From assembly GCA_947167345.1 (NCBI GenBank), contig CAMVHR010000007.1:20669-84668 (forward strand): a stretch of DNA of 64,000 nt. The letters run 5' to 3'. Position numbers and translations under genes: made by a program. This DNA is from an uncultured Treponema sp. GTDB taxonomy: Bacteria; Spirochaetota; Spirochaetia; Treponematales; Treponemataceae. Below the pieces are notes generated by a model. It was given only the letters and a program-made list of their open reading frames with translations. It did not search any database and was not told where the DNA came from. The first letter of the stretch is position 1; the number at the start of each line of letters is the position of its first letter. This document shows positions 61,672 to 64,000 of the stretch, piece by piece.

Positions 61672-62559
61672 ATGGAAACTCCAGACTACAATTCGCCACT
61701 AGCTTTAAAAACTGTCATGGAAAGCAATGGAATGGCCATGCAAAAGAAATTTGGCCAGAACTTTATGGTAAATCCTGCGGCTCGTACCAGTATTGTAAAT
61801 ATGCTTGACATTCATGAAGGTGATTGTGTGTGGGAAATTGGGCCTGGACTAGGATGCATGACAAATGAAATTTTAAAGAAGAAAGCGAATCTTACTGTTT
61901 TTGAGATAGACAGGGGGTTTATTTCATTATTGAATGAATTCTTCCATTCTTATGAAGAAGCAAATCTTTTCAGAATAAAAGAGGGAGACGTCCTAAAAAA
62001 CTGGCAGCCAGAAATATCTGTGCAAGACATAGATTCTCACTCTATAAAGCTTTTTGGAAATCTTCCCTATAATATTGCTGCTACATTTATTGCTGATACT
62101 ATTACTAAAGGATATATTTTTAACAGGTGCGTATTTACCGTACAAAAAGAAGTTGCTGATAGAATGCGGGCAAAGCCGTCTACTAAAAATTATTCGGCTT
62201 TCAGCGTATTATGTCAGTGGCGTTATGTTCTTACGGCTGGAATAGAGCTTGCTCCTGGAAATTTTTGGCCAAGACCTAATGTTGCTTCTCAAGCTGTCCT
62301 TTTTATGCCTAAGGAAGATAGTTCTGTTTCATGTTCAAATCCTGCTTCTTTTATACGGACTGTACATGCTTTGTTTTCTCAAAGAAGGAAAACTCTGCTA
62401 AACAACATAAAACCTGTTTTGCCGCAGGGGCTTGACGCTAAGACGATTTTTGAAAGTGCCGGCATTCCTGCATCAGAGCGTGCGGAAAATCTTACTGTAG
62501 AAGATTTTCTCAGATTGTCTGAAACTGTTAATTCTGCTAGAATGAAAGTTGCAGAATAA
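61672..62559 (+). CDS. rsmA: 16S rRNA (adenine1518-N6/adenine1519-N6)-dimethyltransferase
   Basis: 295 residues from ATG 61672 with GAGGG inside comEC; TTG 61657 is less likely. KKFGQNFMVNP, WEIGPGLGCMT (SAM site), LFGNLPYNIA (catalytic NLPY), and VQKEVADRM. It dimethylates A1518 and A1519 of the 16S rRNA. yggS follows after nine bases. Confidence 0.95.
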   Translation: METPDYNSPLALKTVMESNGMAMQKKFGQNFMVNPAARTSIVNMLDIHEGDCVWEIGPGLGCMTNEILKKKANLTVFEIDRGFISLLNEFFHSYEEANLFRIKEGDVLKNWQPEISVQDIDSHSIKLFGNLPYNIAATFIADTITKGYIFNRCVFTVQKEVADRMRAKPSTKNYSAFSVLCQWRYVLTAGIELAPGNFWPRPNVASQAVLFMPKEDSSVSCSNPASFIRTVHALFSQRRKTLLNNIKPVLPQGLDAKTIFESAGIPASERAENLTVEDFLRLSETVNSARMKVAE

Positions 62560-62568
62560 GGATTTTGT

Positions 62569-63276
62569 ATGACAGAAGAGCAAATTATTGATAATTTCAA
62601 AAATGTTACTGAGCAGATTGCCTTGGCAACTTCTACTGCTGGGCGTGCTGTCGGAAGTGTAAAGCTTTGTGCGGTCAGTAAGTTTCATCCTGTAGAAGAT
62701 ATATATGCAGCCCTAAAAAGCGGTCAAATCCTTTTTGGAGAAAACAGAGTCCAGGAAGCTTACTCAAAATTTTCCGAAATTCAGAACAATGGTAAATCTT
62801 TTGATCTTCACATTATAGGCTCCCTTCAATCGAATAAAGTGAAGAAAGCTGTAGAAATAGCTTCATGCATTCAGTCTGTTGACAGAGAAGAACTTCTCGT
62901 AGAAATAGAAAAGCAGTGTGCAAAACTTAATAAATCAATAGATGTTTTTTTTGAAATTCATACTGCTGAAGATTCAAAATCGGGGTATGCTGACAAAGAT
63001 TTATTATTTGTGTCTTTGGAAAATTTTGAAAATGGCTTGTATCCTCATATAAAGCCTGTTGGTTTGATGACAATGGCTCCGTTTACAGATGAAGAAAAAG
63101 CTATTAGGCTTTCTTTTCAGAAAACTCGTGCTTTAAAAGATGAAATCAATGAAAAATTTCCAGAACTTTCTGTTTCACAACTTAGTATGGGAATGAGTGG
63201 AGATTATAAAATTGCAATACAGGAGGGTAGTACAATGGTTCGTATTGGAACTGCCTTATTTGGAGAACGATGTTAA
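62569..63276 (+). CDS. YggS/PROSC-family pyridoxal phosphate homeostasis protein
   Basis: 235 residues, alanine-racemase-like barrel. PLP-binding Lys in CAVSKFHP, FGENRVQEA, LHIIGSLQSNK, SMGMSGDYKIAIQEGSTMVRIGTALFG. It binds PLP and helps keep its level; no catalysis known. Overlaps the next ORF by seven bases. Confidence 0.93.
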   Translation: MTEEQIIDNFKNVTEQIALATSTAGRAVGSVKLCAVSKFHPVEDIYAALKSGQILFGENRVQEAYSKFSEIQNNGKSFDLHIIGSLQSNKVKKAVEIASCIQSVDREELLVEIEKQCAKLNKSIDVFFEIHTAEDSKSGYADKDLLFVSLENFENGLYPHIKPVGLMTMAPFTDEEKAIRLSFQKTRALKDEINEKFPELSVSQLSMGMSGDYKIAIQEGSTMVRIGTALFGERC

Positions 63277-63845
63277 TAAAAAAGAATTTTGCATCTTTTA
63301 TCTTGCTTGTTTCCTGTTTTATTGTGTTTCTTCCTTCTGTTAAGGTTTATGGAGAAACTTCTTCGAGTTCAAAAAAAACTGAAGATGTTGTTCCTGAACC
63401 ATATACTGAAGATGAATTTCCACAATGGTCAAAAGATTTAAGAAGAGCTGAGATTGTTTCCCTTGGCACAATTCCTTTTGCAGCTGTCAGTGTTACGATG
63501 GCGTATGGTGGTTATCAGTATGCCACAGGAAAAACAAGTTCTTTTCCAAATCCGCTTAGTCGTGATAATAGTTATTCAAAAGAAGAGATTTTTAAGCTTG
63601 TTGGAGTTTCTGCTGGTATTGGTTTAACAGTCGGCATAGTGGATTTTGCCATAAATTATTCCAGACGTAAAAAAGCTGAAAAAGAAAAGGCTTTGGAAGA
63701 TGCCTTGCAAAAAGAAAATATTCGTTCCATTACTCCAGAAGAGGCTGGAGAACTGCTAAAAAGGAATACAAAAAATGTAGAAGAGCCTGTAACGGACGAT
63801 AATACAGATTCTTCTCCTGATGAAGATTTTTCTTCAGAGGATTGA
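63270..63845 (+). CDS. Exported uncharacterised protein
   Basis: 191 residues. Signal peptide 1-28 (SVKVYG then ET). A conserved-looking FPQWSKDLRRAEIVSLGTIPFA motif, two weakly hydrophobic segments (about 64-82 and 108-126), a basic Lys/Glu helix and an acidic tail (DDNTDSSPDEDF). Treponemes have many such small proteins beside RNA-modification genes; no family known to me. Start overlaps yggS; one base separates its stop from the next ATG. Confidence 0.7.
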   Translation: MLIKKNFASFILLVSCFIVFLPSVKVYGETSSSSKKTEDVVPEPYTEDEFPQWSKDLRRAEIVSLGTIPFAAVSVTMAYGGYQYATGKTSSFPNPLSRDNSYSKEEIFKLVGVSAGIGLTVGIVDFAINYSRRKKAEKEKALEDALQKENIRSITPEEAGELLKRNTKNVEEPVTDDNTDSSPDEDFSSED

Positions 63846-63846
63846 T

Positions 63847-64000
63847 ATGGCATATTATACTGTTTGCATTCCTAAAGAATATATAAAAAATGAACGATTG
63901 GACAAATATATTGCTTCGATTCCAAATGGAATGAATAGAAGTAAACTTAAAAGTGGTGTTGTTTGTGGAGACCTGAATGTTGCTCACAATGAGATAGATT
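63847..64000 (+). CDS. RluA-family pseudouridine synthase, N-terminal S4 part (3' end outside window)
   Basis: Only 51 codons are present, starting MAYYTVCIPKEYI. NERLDKYIAS, then MNRSKLKSGVVCGDLNV, is the S4 RNA-binding start of RluD/RluA-type synthases (RLDKyLa ... SRs.iqklI..G.V.vNg). The catalytic domain lies outside the window, so the target uridine cannot be told. The ATG follows the previous stop by one base. Confidence 0.8.
   Translation, partial: MAYYTVCIPKEYIKNERLDKYIASIPNGMNRSKLKSGVVCGDLNVAHNEID

Overview
The window is chromosomal DNA of a low-GC spirochaete and most probably a Treponema. This is inferred from the recurring treponemal gene style: an InlB-repeat lipoprotein, a BspA-type leucine-rich protein, a long GlyA and an S2 with an acidic tail, NHL/WD40 periplasmic propellers, and the maf / rpsB-tsf-frr-uppS-cdsA-dxr-rseP block. 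Genes are dense, many overlap by 1-40 bases, and TTG/GTG starts occur. I see no prophage, insertion sequence or CRISPR array. The species was not determined.

Layout. 1-6.5 kb (+, one gene on -): end of rho, rpmE, rlpA, a free-standing rlmK-type methyltransferase (-), a DEAD-box helicase, an ABC-F ATPase and a PLD-like orphan. 6.5-12.8 kb (-): lnt, then a tight unit bioY-ecfA-ecfT-nrdR-NrdD-like gene. 12.9-17.6 kb (+): a galactokinase-like GHMP kinase, surE, a TPR protein and an NHL/VWA protein. 17.6-20.7 kb (-): a large membrane protein and dinB. 20.8-25.3 kb (+): two orphans, trmB, ligA. 25.2-31.6 kb (-): a lipoprotein, recO, pyrimidine-nucleoside phosphorylase, recJ, an M23 peptidase. 31.8-32.9 kb (+): rpoZ, miaA. 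32.9-36.4 kb (-): dTDP-rhamnose operon rfbA-C-D-B. 36.6-39.4 kb (+): aminotransferase, glgA. 39.4-48.3 kb (-): maf, rpsB, tsf, frr, uppS, cdsA, dxr, rseP and a WD40 protein. 48.3-64 kb: tRNA-Arg, tRNA-Gly, tRNA-Pro, coaD, rpmF-acpP-rnc, a purine permease, dCMP deaminase, thrC, glyA, a CPBP protease, a PilZ protein, comEC, rsmA, a YggS-type protein and the start of an RluA-family pseudouridine synthase.

Most interesting locus: the gene translationally coupled to nrdR (6488-8314) is recognisably an anaerobic ribonucleotide reductase (NrdD), but it lacks the glycyl-radical Gly-Tyr, the loop carrying the thiyl-radical cysteine and any ATP-cone. It keeps the Cys-rich C-terminal site and is fused to a glutaredoxin-like domain. 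It reads as a conserved-looking pseudoenzyme. It lies at the end of a biotin-uptake operon whose promoter has a BirA-like half-site and an array of 23-bp repeats.

Other points worth a second look are several genes whose promoter puts the transcript start on or within a few bases of the start codon (rfbA, rlpA, the membrane protein at 20.7 kb, the CPBP gene), a hairpin next to the rpsB ribosome-binding site, an rpmF/acpP overlap, a tRNA-Pro/CDS overlap and a galactokinase paralogue that has lost a sugar-binding aspartate. Everything is read by eye. No similarity search or folding program was run.
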